This document shows, piece by piece, positions 1 to 9,606 of a stretch of 64,000 bases of DNA. The DNA comes from Metabacillus rhizolycopersici (GTDB lineage Bacteria > Bacillota > Bacilli > Bacillales > Bacillaceae): NCBI RefSeq assembly GCF_020075705.1, contig NZ_JAIQUM010000008.1, positions 62,001 through 126,000 on the forward strand, given 5' to 3'. A program made the translations under genes and the position numbers. The stretch's first letter is position 1; every line of letters starts with the position of its first letter. The notes beneath the pieces were generated by a model. The model did no database searches, was not told the origin of the DNA, and was given only the letters and a program-made list of their open reading frames with translations.

Positions 1-7
1 GTCTCAT
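1..7 (-). CDS. 5' end of a gene leaving the left edge
   Basis: An ATG (7..5) on the minus strand follows an AGGAGG ribosome-binding site (20..15) with 7 nt spacing, directly downstream of ldh. Only the first two codons are inside the window, so the product cannot be read. In many bacilli a lactate permease (lctP) follows ldh; that identity is inference from neighbourhood only. Confidence 0.5.
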
Positions 8-49
8 ATCAATCCCTCCTACCTCTAGTTTTAGTAGGAAGATCTATTT

Positions 50-988
<939 letters not shown>

Positions 989-1014
989 TTACTACCAGCC
1001 CTCTCAAAATATTT

Positions 1015-1065
1015 TTCACAAACTAATCATAATCAGTTTGTGAATTACTTCACAATTTTATTTTA
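1015..1065 (-). promoter_or_regulatory. Rex-type operator and promoter of ldh
   Basis: The palindrome TTGTGAATTACTTCACAA (1038-1055) matches the Rex redox-repressor site of Gram-positive bacteria. It lies directly downstream of a TAAAAT -10 box (1060-1065), whose likely -35 is TTCACC 18 nt further upstream. A third half-site TTCACAA (1015-1021) forms a larger inverted repeat with the central half-site. Binding here would block transcription initiation when NADH is low. Confidence 0.75.
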
Positions 1066-1105
1066 CATTATTTTTTCATTTATGGTGAAGTAAAGAGTGA
1101 ACACT

Positions 1106-1897
1106 TTATGAAAGAATAATCAAACCTAACATTGTCGCTAAGGCGATTGATAGGAAATTCACTCCATCATTATTTAGGAAGCTGAACTTTTTCATCTTCA
1201 ATCCCCGATTATGACAATGGTTTTGTTTTTCTGTTAATTTCCCACAAACCGTACATATGTATTTCACTTGAATCGTTTGCCCTAATAAAGTATCTAGTAA
1301 ATTCCCGATGAAGCCAAACAGTATAACCAATGCGATTGGATACCATGAAAGAGAAAATAGGAGTCCAGCACCGATAGCTATAAAAGCAGATCCAACTACC
1401 GCCGCACACGTTCCTAGTAAAGACACCGCACCAGACGTACCTCGTTCTACTTTCTTAAATGTTAATAATAATCTTGGATTTTGTTTACTGAGCGTACCGA
1501 TTTCGGAAGCCCATGTATCAGCATTTGCTGCAGCGATTGATATACAAAACCCAAGTAATACAACTTGGCCAAACGATTGTCCTGTAGCTTGAACAAGACT
1601 AAGAATAGCGGGAACTCCTCCATTTGCCAATACCTGGACGATGTCCCTGCGATCTCCTTTTTCTAAAATATCGTGGAGGTTTGATTTCTTTACGCTCTGA
1701 AATTTACTTAATAAGCTTGAACTGACAAAAAAACAACCTAATAGTAATAATCCCTGTATCGAAAAGCCAAGATAAATGGACAGCCCTACTACGATTGCTC
1801 CAATTGCACCGCTTCCAGTTAACGATTTCATCTTCCAGCCTACAAAAGAGATCACTAAAATAAATAAAACGGCCACAACCAATTGAATATCGAGCAT
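1106..1897 (-). CDS. DUF92 family integral membrane protein
   Basis: 263-aa hydrophobic protein with roughly six or more membrane segments. It resembles the DUF92/TIGR00297 family, whose function is not established in bacteria; some family members have been linked to isoprenoid or lipid phosphate metabolism. A soluble cysteine/histidine cluster (YICTVCGKLTEKQNHCHNRG) sits before the last membrane segment and is typical of the family. The ATG starts one base after the yqgN stop, so the two genes are probably co-transcribed and translationally coupled. The function call stops at the family level. Confidence 0.8.
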   Translation of the reverse strand: MLDIQLVVAVLFILVISFVGWKMKSLTGSGAIGAIVVGLSIYLGFSIQGLLLLGCFFVSSSLLSKFQSVKKSNLHDILEKGDRRDIVQVLANGGVPAILSLVQATGQSFGQVVLLGFCISIAAANADTWASEIGTLSKQNPRLLLTFKKVERGTSGAVSLLGTCAAVVGSAFIAIGAGLLFSLSWYPIALVILFGFIGNLLDTLLGQTIQVKYICTVCGKLTEKQNHCHNRGLKMKKFSFLNNDGVNFLSIALATMLGLIILS

Positions 1898-1898
1898 A

Positions 1899-2456
1899 CT
1901 AACTGATTACCCCATCTTCCGTAATCAATGCTGAAACAGCAATATCATGGGCTTCTGTAGGGACTATATCCACAATTTGAGATGAAAACGCTAATGACAA
2001 TGTTTGATTTTTATAGTGAGGTAAATATCGATCAAAATAACCGCCGCCATAACCAATGCGATAGCCTCTACGGTCATAAACAATGCCTGGTACAATCATT
2101 AGCTCTATTTGATTTGGATTTACTTTTTCCGTCTCTTCTACCTTTGGCTCTAACAATCCAAAAAATACACGTTCAAGCTGATTAAATGATGTTATTAATC
2201 TAAAATCCATTGTTTTCATTTCTGGATGACATTTTGGAACAACAATATTTTTCTTCTCTTGCCATGCTTTTTCAATAATATGTGTTGTATCAACTTCGCG
2301 ACCAGTTGAAATTGTCACAGCAATCGTTTGAGCAATCTTCCATTCCGGCAAAGAAAATAACTGTTTATGTATGTCACCAGAATATTGCCAAAACTCATTA
2401 TCAGTCATATTAGCTAGTTTATTCTTTATTAAGGAACGTAGATAGTTCTTATCCAA
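1899..2456 (-). CDS. yqgN: 5-formyltetrahydrofolate cyclo-ligase family protein
   Basis: ATP-dependent conversion of 5-formyl-THF to 5,10-methenyl-THF, the only known route that returns 5-formyl-THF to the folate pool. The C-terminal glycine-rich motif GYGGGYFDRYL identifies the family. The chosen start is the TTG at 2456, four bases after a strong GGGAGGGGAT ribosome-binding site; an upstream in-frame ATG at 2510 has no such site. This gives 185 aa, the usual family length. Same position as B. subtilis yqgN, beside yqgM and rpmG. Confidence 0.9.
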   Translation of the reverse strand: MDKNYLRSLIKNKLANMTDNEFWQYSGDIHKQLFSLPEWKIAQTIAVTISTGREVDTTHIIEKAWQEKKNIVVPKCHPEMKTMDFRLITSFNQLERVFFGLLEPKVEETEKVNPNQIELMIVPGIVYDRRGYRIGYGGGYFDRYLPHYKNQTLSLAFSSQIVDIVPTEAHDIAVSALITEDGVIS

Positions 2457-2722
2457 TTCGATCCCCTCCCTCTTTCCTTTATTATAGCTGGAAAAGTAGA
2501 CAGGAATCACTTGTTATCTTCATTAATGGAGGATTTCAAAAGAAAATTTCTTTCGCATTGCACTTTTAATCATCATTTACCTTTCAATCTGTGAATTCTT
2601 TATGTATGGTTTTGCTTATCAACCACTAGACCGGTTTTTTCCTCCATTGGGTTAAAGATATCCTTCATTCTATCTTTTCCGCCATAATCAACAATTCCAC
2701 AAAAAAAAGGCAAAAAAAAAAG

Positions 2723-2747
2723 CAGTAGGAATAAAACATTCCTACTG
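2723..2747 (-). terminator. Terminator of rpmG
   Basis: A perfect 10-bp stem (CAGTAGGAAT/ATTCCTACTG) with a 5-nt loop begins at the base after the rpmG stop codon and is followed by a long T tract on the minus strand (about 2722-2712). Confidence 0.93.
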
Positions 2748-2897
2748 TTACTTTGTTTCGCGGTGTAGAGTCTTCTTTTTCTCTCTTGAGCAATATTTGT
2801 TAAGCTCAAGACGATCTGGGTTATTACGTTTATTCTTTTTAGAAATATAGTTACGATCGCCACAATCAGTGCAAGCTAATGTAATATTTACACGCAT
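2748..2897 (-). CDS. rpmG: 50S ribosomal protein L33
   Basis: 49-aa ribosomal protein, read directly from the minus strand. It begins [18 protein letters not shown] and ends HRETK, the standard L33 ends. There is one CxxC pair near residue 9, but the second pair is reduced to a single cysteine (KYCSRE), as in the zinc-free RpmGA type. A GGAGGG ribosome-binding site precedes the ATG. A strong terminator follows immediately. The gene lies between yqgM and yqgN, as in B. subtilis. A longer overlapping reading frame in this interval is an artefact. Confidence 0.95.
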   Translation of the reverse strand: MRVNITLACTDCGDRNYISKKNKRNNPDRLELNKYCSREKKKTLHRETK

Positions 2898-3001
2898 GTT
2901 TCTTTCCCTCCAAACATAAAAAACTAAAAAATCTAATCAGACTTTAGTATAATACCATTTTTTCCGAACTAATTCCACATGTATTTCATTATATTTTTAT
3001 T

Positions 3002-4216
3002 TTACTCTTTTTCTCTTCGTGTATTCACCAACTTCGAATATAAATCTGCCATTTCTTCTATAATATATGACCAATTATAATTCGTAATTGCTGCATCATA
3101 ACCGACCATGGCATTTCTTTTTAATAGACTAGGCTGTGATAAGTATAATTGAAGTGTGTTAGCAAGCGATTTACTAGTAGCTTCGTTAACTAAAATCCCC
3201 CTGTCATCTGCCAAAACTTCTGATAATCCACCTAGAGTGAAGGCAACAACTGGTTTCTTCGTGATCATTCCCTCTAGTGCAATAATTCCAAACGGTTCAT
3301 ATAAACTTGGAATGACCAGCATTTCGCAATGATGGAGCAACATGTTTCTTTCTTGATTTTGGACAAATCCAGGAAAAATAACCCTATTGTCTATACTTAA
3401 TTCTTTCGTTAATTGCTTTAGATGCTTACTGTCAGGACCACTACCGGCGATTACGAGTTTTAAATCTGGAAAATCCATCTGAATGTCTACGAATGCTTGA
3501 ATGAGATGTTGGAACCCTTTTTCCTTTACATGTCTTCCCATCGCAAGTAAATATGGAGCTTTAATATGGGAGAAACCGTGTATTGCATCCTCCTCAAAGA
3601 TAACAGATTGATAATTTTTTGGAATAATTCCGTTCGCGATCACTTCAACCTTCTTTATAGGGCATTTAAATTCATCTAGTAATACGTTTTTCATAAACTG
3701 ACTACAGACAATTATTTGATCAGATTTGTGAATGAGCATTGTTTCATATTCGGTTATCCTTTTTGATACTTTATCAACCTTACCACTTTTTCTCCCATTT
3801 TCAGTTGCGTGGATGGTTGTAAGAAGTGGCAGATTCATGAACGTTTTCAACTGAATTCCAGCTATTCCTGTTAACCAATCATGGACATGAATAAGATTGA
3901 ATGGAAGATGTAATTCCTGCAAAACAAATTGCGAAAAACGAAAGTTAAGATTGTGGATATACTCAAGAAAGTCTTTTGCATTCCTCTGCCAAGGAAGCAA
4001 ACGAAATACATGTACACCATCTTCTATCTTATAGGATTCCTCATTCGTTTTTGAAATTGTTATTACAATAAAATGTAGTCCTCTTTTTGTACCCTCTGAC
4101 ACTAAATCCGTAACATGTCTACCGAGACCGCCAATGATCTGATCCTTATATTCTGTTGTAAGGAGCAAAACAGTTAAATTAGAACGATTATTCAATAAAG
4201 GCACCTTTTCACTCAT
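3002..4216 (-). CDS. yqgM: GT4-type glycosyltransferase
   Basis: 404-aa glycosyltransferase of the GT-B fold. The N-terminal half shows the GGLGRHVTDL nucleotide-binding loop and HVHDWLTG. The C-terminal half has the family-4 signature with two acidic residues (PSLYEPFGIIALEGM), followed by a GGLSEVL loop. It probably transfers a sugar from a nucleotide donor; glycogen/starch-synthase-like relatives share this arrangement. The acceptor is unknown. It overlaps the preceding gene by 8 bp, so the two are translationally coupled. Counterpart of B. subtilis yqgM by position and family. Confidence 0.87.
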   Translation of the reverse strand: MSEKVPLLNNRSNLTVLLLTTEYKDQIIGGLGRHVTDLVSEGTKRGLHFIVITISKTNEESYKIEDGVHVFRLLPWQRNAKDFLEYIHNLNFRFSQFVLQELHLPFNLIHVHDWLTGIAGIQLKTFMNLPLLTTIHATENGRKSGKVDKVSKRITEYETMLIHKSDQIIVCSQFMKNVLLDEFKCPIKKVEVIANGIIPKNYQSVIFEEDAIHGFSHIKAPYLLAMGRHVKEKGFQHLIQAFVDIQMDFPDLKLVIAGSGPDSKHLKQLTKELSIDNRVIFPGFVQNQERNMLLHHCEMLVIPSLYEPFGIIALEGMITKKPVVAFTLGGLSEVLADDRGILVNEATSKSLANTLQLYLSQPSLLKRNAMVGYDAAITNYNWSYIIEEMADLYSKLVNTRREKE

Positions 4217-4673
4217 ACACTGTATAACCTGAGTAAGCTTGCATCCACGCTACCTTTTCGTTAGAGCGTTGCTCCCAGTGAAATTCTGTACATGCTTTAT
4301 TCTCGGATTGGACATTATGGACCGTATTAGAGCGTTTAACTGTAATTGTTTCATTTCGAGAGTTACATCCAACAATCTCACAGTAATACGTTCCAGTTGG
4401 AAGATCGAATAACCTTAGGACACCGCTTGAATCTTGAATAATAAAATCAGTAAAATGCTGTTGATTACTCTTTCTGTATAGTGTAAGCATTATCAGTAAA
4501 TCATCATATTCCTCACCTAAAATATTCCCTAACATTCCTTTTGTTGTCGTCGAAAGACTCCATGTTATAAGAAGAAATGTTGGATATTCAATTATTTTTA
4601 TTCTATCCTCAGAGAATGCCGATTGCATTCGAATTGTATAATTATTGGTTTGACTGTTGTCAATTGACTTCAT
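4209..4673 (-). CDS. DUF4912-like protein
   Basis: 154-aa soluble protein, first gene of the yqgM pair and overlapping it by 8 bp. The central part alternates beta-strand-like segments (FLLITWSLS, LRLFDLPTGTYYCEI) and resembles the DUF4912 family, often found next to GT4 glycosyltransferases. No enzymatic motif is visible. A carbohydrate-binding or partner role for the glycosyltransferase is inference from coupling only. It occupies the place of B. subtilis yqgL, but I cannot confirm that they are homologous. Confidence 0.7.
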   Translation of the reverse strand: MKSIDNSQTNNYTIRMQSAFSEDRIKIIEYPTFLLITWSLSTTTKGMLGNILGEEYDDLLIMLTLYRKSNQQHFTDFIIQDSSGVLRLFDLPTGTYYCEIVGCNSRNETITVKRSNTVHNVQSENKACTEFHWEQRSNEKVAWMQAYSGYTVYE

Positions 4674-4834
4674 CGTTGTCCTCTTCTTTCACTTTTCATG
4701 CTACTAACAATCTTATCATGTAAAGATTGTTAATACTTCATGACAATCTAAAGAAAATTCGTCAAAAAACTACAAAAGCATGGCTATTTATGATATAAAG
4801 GTAAAAGAAAATACTCAATAGAAGGTGAAGTAAA

Positions 4835-5194
4835 ATGACAATAATGATTATCATTTTGTTTATTATAAGCATTGTGCTAATTGGTTTTTCATTCCTACAA
4901 CGTGATAATGTAAAGGAACTAGAACAGGAACTAGGTCATCTGCAATTGTCAGCGATGCAAGAAATTTATAAATTAAAAAAGAAAATGAAACTTGTAGAAG
5001 AGGAACTTTTGCAATCTGATACACCTTTGAAAGTAGAAACAAAAAACACGAGCGAAAATGAACAAACAAACACTTCCCGCATTTTAGCAAAGTATAGTCA
5101 AGGTATGTCACTTGATGCGATTGCATTATCAGAAGGTACGTCAGCTGAGGAGATCAGCACTATTGTTAAACAGAATGAGAGGGTTTTAACATGA
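4835..5194 (+). CDS. Small membrane-anchored coiled-coil protein (yqzD position)
   Basis: 119 aa. A single hydrophobic segment (residues 1-20) is followed by a charged coiled coil (about 25-60) and a small C-terminal helical domain (ILAKYSQGMSLDAIALSEGTSAEEI) that resembles a helix-turn-helix-like tail seen in other anchored bacillar proteins. A ribosome-binding site (GAAGGTGAAG) precedes the ATG. It overlaps the next gene by 4 bp (ATGA). Likely counterpart of B. subtilis yqzD by position and size; function unknown. Confidence 0.75.
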   Translation: MTIMIIILFIISIVLIGFSFLQRDNVKELEQELGHLQLSAMQEIYKLKKKMKLVEEELLQSDTPLKVETKNTSENEQTNTSRILAKYSQGMSLDAIALSEGTSAEEISTIVKQNERVLT

Positions 5195-5667
5195 GTAAAG
5201 TCGGATTTCAGGCATTTGCGGCTGGAATGATCGTGGCGACATCTTTATTAGGTGGTACTTATTTTTTATCTGATAAACAATCAGCATCGGCAGACATAGA
5301 AAAAAAAGAAGTCTCGGAAAGCGAAGTTGAATCATTTTTAACATCGAACGGAAGAATTTCAATTCCGACTGACGAATACGAGGAATTATTGGCGGTAAAA
5401 GATAAGGCCCTAAAGCAGCCAGTTGAACAACCAGAGAAAGTCGAAGAAAAGCAAGAAGAGGTTGTTAAATACACAGTTAAAGTTACAGCTGGTATGTCAA
5501 CGTATGAGATTTCCAACGTATTAGAGCAAAATGGAATTATTAGTGATTCCTTTGCTTTTGATCAATATCTAATTAAACATGATTTCCATAGAAAAATACA
5601 ACTTGGCTCATTTGAAGTACGTAAGGGAATGGACTTTTATCAGCTAGCACATATTTTAACAGATTAA
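5191..5667 (+). CDS. YceG/MltG-like LysM-type domain protein (yqzC position)
   Basis: 158 aa with an N-terminal signal or anchor segment (about residues 5-27), an acidic linker (about 30-90) and a C-terminal domain (about 93-158) resembling the LysM-like subdomain of the MltG endolytic transglycosylase (YTVKVTAGMSTYEISNVL). The MltG catalytic domain is absent. That points to a peptidoglycan-binding rather than a glycan-cleaving role, which is inference. It overlaps its upstream partner by 4 bp. Likely counterpart of B. subtilis yqzC by position and length. Confidence 0.75.
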   Translation: MSKVGFQAFAAGMIVATSLLGGTYFLSDKQSASADIEKKEVSESEVESFLTSNGRISIPTDEYEELLAVKDKALKQPVEQPEKVEEKQEEVVKYTVKVTAGMSTYEISNVLEQNGIISDSFAFDQYLIKHDFHRKIQLGSFEVRKGMDFYQLAHILTD

Positions 5668-5673
5668 ACATTA

Positions 5674-5709
5674 AAAACAGCCATTGATTTAGTTCAATGG
5701 CTGTTTTTT
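5674..5709. terminator. Bidirectional terminator
   Basis: Stem AACAGCCATTGA/TTCAATGGCTGTT with A and T tracts on both sides. It ends the plus-strand pair before it and can also serve phoU, which converges from the minus strand. Confidence 0.9.
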
Positions 5710-5753
5710 GTATATTACGTATTTCATTACAAAGATGATCGTAAGGAACCGAT

Positions 5754-6413
5754 TTAGCTATTTAAATCATAGTGTTGACCTTTTACTAGGAACATTGTAT
5801 TTTCAGATATGTTCGTTGCATGATCGGCCGTTCTTTCAAGATAACGGCAAATGAATAATAGTTGTGTTAGTTGTTGGAAATCATCTTTACTAGTGCTCAT
5901 TAGTTCAAGAATATCCCGTAACGTTTCTCCATAAAGATCATCAACTTGATCATCCATATCAGCTACATTTTTAGCTAAAACAATATCTTCTTCATTATAT
6001 GCTTTAATTGAAAGTGACAGCATTTCTAGCGCAATTTTGTGCATTTTTTTGATGTGATTAATCGGTTTAACTAAAGGCTCATTGCCAATTCTAATCGCTG
6101 ATTTAGCAATATTAACAGCAAAGTCTGCCATTCTTTCAATATCACTAGATATCTTTATCGCAACAACAATCCTTCTAAGATCCACAGCTACTGGCTGTTG
6201 CTTTGCAATTAATAAAATAGCTAAATTATTTATCTCTTCATCAAGATCATCTATTCTGTTGTCTTCTTCAATGATTTCAAGCGCCGCATCAATATTTTGT
6301 TTTTCCAATGCATCAATCGCTTTACTTAAAGCAATTTCTGTAAGACTTCCAATTTCAATCAGTTTATCTCTTAGATTTTTTAAATCAAAATCAAATTTTT
6401 CCCTAACAGACAT
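5754..6413 (-). CDS. phoU: Phosphate transport accessory regulator PhoU
   Basis: 219-aa all-helical protein with two tandem PhoU repeats, each with the metal-binding E/DxxxD pattern (RIDDLDEEINNLAI, DDQVDDLYGETL). PhoU links the Pst transporter to phosphate signalling and restrains uptake. A GGGGTGG ribosome-binding site lies 8 nt before the ATG. It is separated from pstB by a 452-bp spacer containing a long hairpin and a dispersed repeat, so it may have its own transcript. B. subtilis lacks a phoU at this place, which makes this a notable difference. Confidence 0.94.
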   Translation of the reverse strand: MSVREKFDFDLKNLRDKLIEIGSLTEIALSKAIDALEKQNIDAALEIIEEDNRIDDLDEEINNLAILLIAKQQPVAVDLRRIVVAIKISSDIERMADFAVNIAKSAIRIGNEPLVKPINHIKKMHKIALEMLSLSIKAYNEEDIVLAKNVADMDDQVDDLYGETLRDILELMSTSKDDFQQLTQLLFICRYLERTADHATNISENTMFLVKGQHYDLNS

Positions 6414-6642
6414 TTAACATACCACCCCAAAATTATTTTACTGCAAAAAATGCACCTCATGCAGTGCGACTTCTGACAGTGAGATTTTCTTTCCTCCAAC
6501 TGTTGGCTTCCCGTTAAGAATTGGATAAATCCCTTTCAACATTTTGCTACGTCTGATTGCAAACGCTTTAAAAATTGTTGTTGAAAATAAATGTCCAATA
6601 GATACGAGACTTGGACATTTACTTTATGACGTGATCCCATAA

Positions 6643-6691
6643 AACCCAAACTTAAATACTTCATATTTCCTAAATTATTTAAGTTCGGGTT
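6643..6691 (-). terminator. Long hairpin downstream of pstB
   Basis: 16-bp stem, 17-nt loop, followed on the minus strand by TTTTAT. The stem is long but the T tract is short, so it may work more as an mRNA 3' end or stabiliser than as a strict terminator. Confidence 0.5.
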
Positions 6692-6697
6692 GGATAT

Positions 6698-6812
6698 CAC
6701 TAGAGCGAGGCTTCCCCTTCATTTAGATTTTATAGGCAGTTTCTCCCCAATCTACGCTTCTTTGATTCACTCAAGCTTAGTGGAGAGATTTGACTGCCCT
6801 TTTATGAGATAT
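6698..6812 (+). repeat. R2 dispersed repeat, copy 1
   Basis: Matches the other R2 copies along its length: an AGCGAGGCTTCC start, a GGCAGT...ACTGCC stem, and the shared internal block ACTCAAGCTTAG. It is more divergent than the 42-kb and 54-kb copies. Confidence 0.6.
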
Positions 6813-6865
6813 CAGATCTAAGAGAATTCCCGCTTTATAATTTAACACGAAGTTTTTTGAATATA

Positions 6866-7678
6866 TTAACCGAAACGACCAGTGATGTAGTCTTCTGTAC
6901 GCTTATCAGATGGGTTTGAGAAAAGTGTATCTGTATCAGTGTACTCTACAACTTCTCCACTCAAGAAGAAAGCGGTACGATCAGAAATACGAGCTGCCTG
7001 CTGCATATTATGTGTAACGATAATAATACTATAGTTTTGTTTTAATTCTTGAATTAATTCTTCAACTTTTAGTGTAGAAATTGGATCAAGTGCAGATGTT
7101 GGTTCATCCATCAAAATAACATCAGGTTCAATAGCTAAGCAACGTGCAATACATAAACGCTGTTGCTGTCCACCTGATAGACCGTAGGCATTTTCTTTTA
7201 GACGATCTTTAACCTCATCCCAAATAGCTGCTCCACGAAGGCTTTTCTCAACGATTTCATCAATTAGTTTTTTATCTTTTATTCCATGAATTTTCGGACC
7301 ATATGCTACGTTATCATAAATTGATTTAGGGAATGGATTTGGTTTTTGGAATACCATACCTACTTGTGTTCTTAACTCTTCTACTCCATATGATTTATCA
7401 AAAATATTTCGCTCACGATAAAGAATTTTACCAGAGGTACGAACAATTGGAATGAGTTCAACCATACGATTTAATGTTTTAATATAAGTCGATTTCCCAC
7501 AACCAGATGGTCCAATAATCGCAGTAACATCATTTTCATAAATATCAAGATCAATATTTTTCAGTGCTTGATCCTTGCCGTACCAAAGGTTTAAATTATC
7601 TGTTTTATAAACAACGTTCTTTTTAACTTCTACATGTTTCTTTTGTGTATTTTCTCTTTTAATATTTACACTCTCCAT
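6866..7678 (-). CDS. pstB: Phosphate ABC transporter ATP-binding protein PstB
   Basis: 270-aa ATPase that powers phosphate import with PstA/PstC. The Walker A motif GPSGCGKST is at residues 56-64, the Q-loop is FQKPNPFP, the ABC signature is LSGGQQQR and Walker B is [12 protein letters not shown], with the switch histidine in THNMQQA. An AATGGAGGGG ribosome-binding site precedes the ATG. Last gene of pstSCAB. B. subtilis has two tandem pstB copies here; this genome has one. Confidence 0.97.
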   Translation of the reverse strand: MESVNIKRENTQKKHVEVKKNVVYKTDNLNLWYGKDQALKNIDLDIYENDVTAIIGPSGCGKSTYIKTLNRMVELIPIVRTSGKILYRERNIFDKSYGVEELRTQVGMVFQKPNPFPKSIYDNVAYGPKIHGIKDKKLIDEIVEKSLRGAAIWDEVKDRLKENAYGLSGGQQQRLCIARCLAIEPDVILMDEPTSALDPISTLKVEELIQELKQNYSIIIVTHNMQQAARISDRTAFFLSGEVVEYTDTDTLFSNPSDKRTEDYITGRFG

Positions 7679-7705
7679 AACGAAAACCCCTCCATTTAAA
7701 ACGAA

Positions 7706-8584
7706 TTAATAACGGTTTGAAAACTTATTTCTAATTAACACGGCAACAGAATTCATAACAATCAAGAAGATAAACAACACGATTATTCCGGCAGCAGCGA
7801 CTTCTTGGAATGCCGCCTGTGGTCTACCCATCCAGTTGTATAATTGTATTGGCATAACTGTAAATGAATCCATGACACTTTGCGGCAAGTAATTTACGAA
7901 TGCGAATGCACCTACAACAAGTAAAGGTGCAGTTTCTCCTATTGCTCTTGAAAAGGCTAAAATACTACCAGTAATAATTCCAGGTATTGCTGCTGGTAAA
8001 ACAACCCTTAAAATCGTTTGCCATTTTGTTGCCCCCATACCATATGATGCCTCACGAAGTTGTTTTGGAACTGAACGAATTGATTCCTGAGACGCAACTA
8101 CAATAACAGGTAAAACAAGTAATGCCATTGTAAATCCACCAGCTAAAATACTTCGTCCTAAATCAAAGAAACGTACAAAAACGGTTAAACCAAGAAGGCC
8201 AAATACAATCGAAGGAACTCCGGCCAGATTTGAAATATTCATTTGAATAAAATTTGTAAGTTTATTTTTCTTTGCATATTCTTCTAAATAGATGGCTGTA
8301 CCTACTGCTAATATTAATGCAGTTGGAATCGTAACCCCCATTACCCAAAGCGAACCTACGAGGGCTGCTTTAATACCAGATTGTTCTGGTTTTCTAGAAG
8401 CGAAGTTTTGGAAAAACTCCAGTGAAAAATGACTAGATCCTTGAGTAAATATCCGATATAAGAGGATTGCTAACACGACTAAAGTTAAACATGTTGCAAA
8501 AATAAAAATCCCTTTAAAAGTCTGATTTAATGCTAACCGTCCACCCATTTTTTTTGCAACTTTCTGTTTATCTATCATCTTCAT
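7706..8584 (-). CDS. pstA: Phosphate ABC transporter permease PstA
   Basis: 292-aa inner-membrane permease with about six membrane segments. It carries the binding-protein-dependent transport loop that docks on PstB (EASYGMGATKWQTILRVVLPAA). With PstC it forms the phosphate channel. It starts one base after the pstC stop, so it is co-transcribed with pstC and pstB. Confidence 0.96.
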   Translation of the reverse strand: MKMIDKQKVAKKMGGRLALNQTFKGIFIFATCLTLVVLAILLYRIFTQGSSHFSLEFFQNFASRKPEQSGIKAALVGSLWVMGVTIPTALILAVGTAIYLEEYAKKNKLTNFIQMNISNLAGVPSIVFGLLGLTVFVRFFDLGRSILAGGFTMALLVLPVIVVASQESIRSVPKQLREASYGMGATKWQTILRVVLPAAIPGIITGSILAFSRAIGETAPLLVVGAFAFVNYLPQSVMDSFTVMPIQLYNWMGRPQAAFQEVAAAGIIVLFIFLIVMNSVAVLIRNKFSNRY

Positions 8585-8585
8585 A

Positions 8586-9527
8586 TTAATATTCCTCCCT
8601 AAAGCGTCGAGAAATAAATTGTGCTAAGAGGTTTAGAATTAACGTAAATAAGAACAATGTCATTCCTACGGCATAGATACTGTAATAAACCGTTGTTCCA
8701 AAACCAGCGTCTCCTGAACTAACTTGAACAATATAGGCTGTCATTGTTTGAATTGATTCAGTCGGATCAAACGTTAGTTTCGGTGTTGCACCTCCAGCTA
8801 ATGAAACGATCATTGTTTCACCAATAGCACGAGATACACCTAATACGACAGATGCAACGATACCAGACATAGCAGCGGGTACAATAACTTTCATTGTTAC
8901 TTCAAATTTTGTAGCTCCTAATGCTAATGCGCCTTCTCTCATTGCTCTTGGAACAGAACTCATTGCGTCTTCTGAAAGTGATGCAATTGAAGGGACAATC
9001 ATGATCCCAACTACAATACCTGGACTCAGCGCATTAAAGAGTGGTAAATCAGGAATTAAATTTTGCAATAGTGGTGTAACGAATGTTAAAGCAAAGAAAC
9101 CATACACAATTGTTGGTATTCCAGCTAATACCTCTAATATCGGCTTGACAATTCGTCTTGTACGATCAGATGCATATTCACTCAAGAAAATAGCGGATGC
9201 TAAACCAATTGGAACTGCAACAATAATTGCAATCACTGTAATTAATAACGTACCAGAAACCAAGGCCATAATACCATAAGATGCTGAACCTTCAAAGAAT
9301 GGATACCATTCTTTTGATGTTAAAAACTCGACAATTGAAACACGAGAAAAGAATGTTGCTGTTTCAAAAAGTAAAGTTAACACAATACCTAATGTTGTTA
9401 AGATTGAAATTAATGCTAAAATAAATAAAATACCTGGAACCATTTTTTCTACAATTTGATTTGCGCTATTTTTAGATTTTTTCTCTTTTATTATGTCGCG
9501 CACACTTTGACTATTTGGTAAAGCCAT
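8586..9527 (-). CDS. pstC: Phosphate ABC transporter permease PstC
   Basis: 313-aa permease partner of PstA, with six predicted membrane segments and the EGALALGATKFEVTMKVIVP docking loop. The chosen start is the ATG at 9527 (MALPNSQSV), preceded by AAAGGGG. An upstream extension to 9590 would run through the intergenic hairpin and lacks its own ribosome-binding site. It follows pstS after a hairpin that may reduce its expression relative to pstS. Confidence 0.95.
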   Translation of the reverse strand: MALPNSQSVRDIIKEKKSKNSANQIVEKMVPGILFILALISILTTLGIVLTLLFETATFFSRVSIVEFLTSKEWYPFFEGSASYGIMALVSGTLLITVIAIIVAVPIGLASAIFLSEYASDRTRRIVKPILEVLAGIPTIVYGFFALTFVTPLLQNLIPDLPLFNALSPGIVVGIMIVPSIASLSEDAMSSVPRAMREGALALGATKFEVTMKVIVPAAMSGIVASVVLGVSRAIGETMIVSLAGGATPKLTFDPTESIQTMTAYIVQVSSGDAGFGTTVYYSIYAVGMTLFLFTLILNLLAQFISRRFREEY

Positions 9528-9560
9528 TTTGAAAAACCCCTTTCCAAAACATAGGAAGAA

Positions 9561-9592
9561 GGATGAGAAGGATATCCTTACGCTTCTCATCC
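9561..9592 (-). terminator. Intercistronic hairpin between pstS and pstC
   Basis: Ten-bp inverted repeat GGATGAGAAG/CTTCTCATCC between the pstS stop and the pstC start. There is no run of T after it, so it looks like a stabiliser or partial attenuator, giving more pstS mRNA than pstCAB. Confidence 0.65.
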
Positions 9593-9606
9593 TCTAATTT
9601 AATGAA

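Larger units (their letters stand above)
6414..6865. other. Spacer between phoU and pstB
   Basis: No coding region is visible. From the pstB side it holds an R2 dispersed repeat (6698-6812) and then a 16-bp inverted repeat (6643-6691), AACCCAAACTTAAATA facing its complement with one wobble pair and with TTTTAT on the minus-strand exit side. The hairpin is a plausible end for the pst transcript. The last 50 bp carry the phoU ribosome-binding site. Confidence 0.6.

Noticed and set aside
2600..2863. An 87-residue minus-strand reading frame
   Set aside because: It overlaps rpmG and its terminator in another frame; the L33 sequence is unmistakable.
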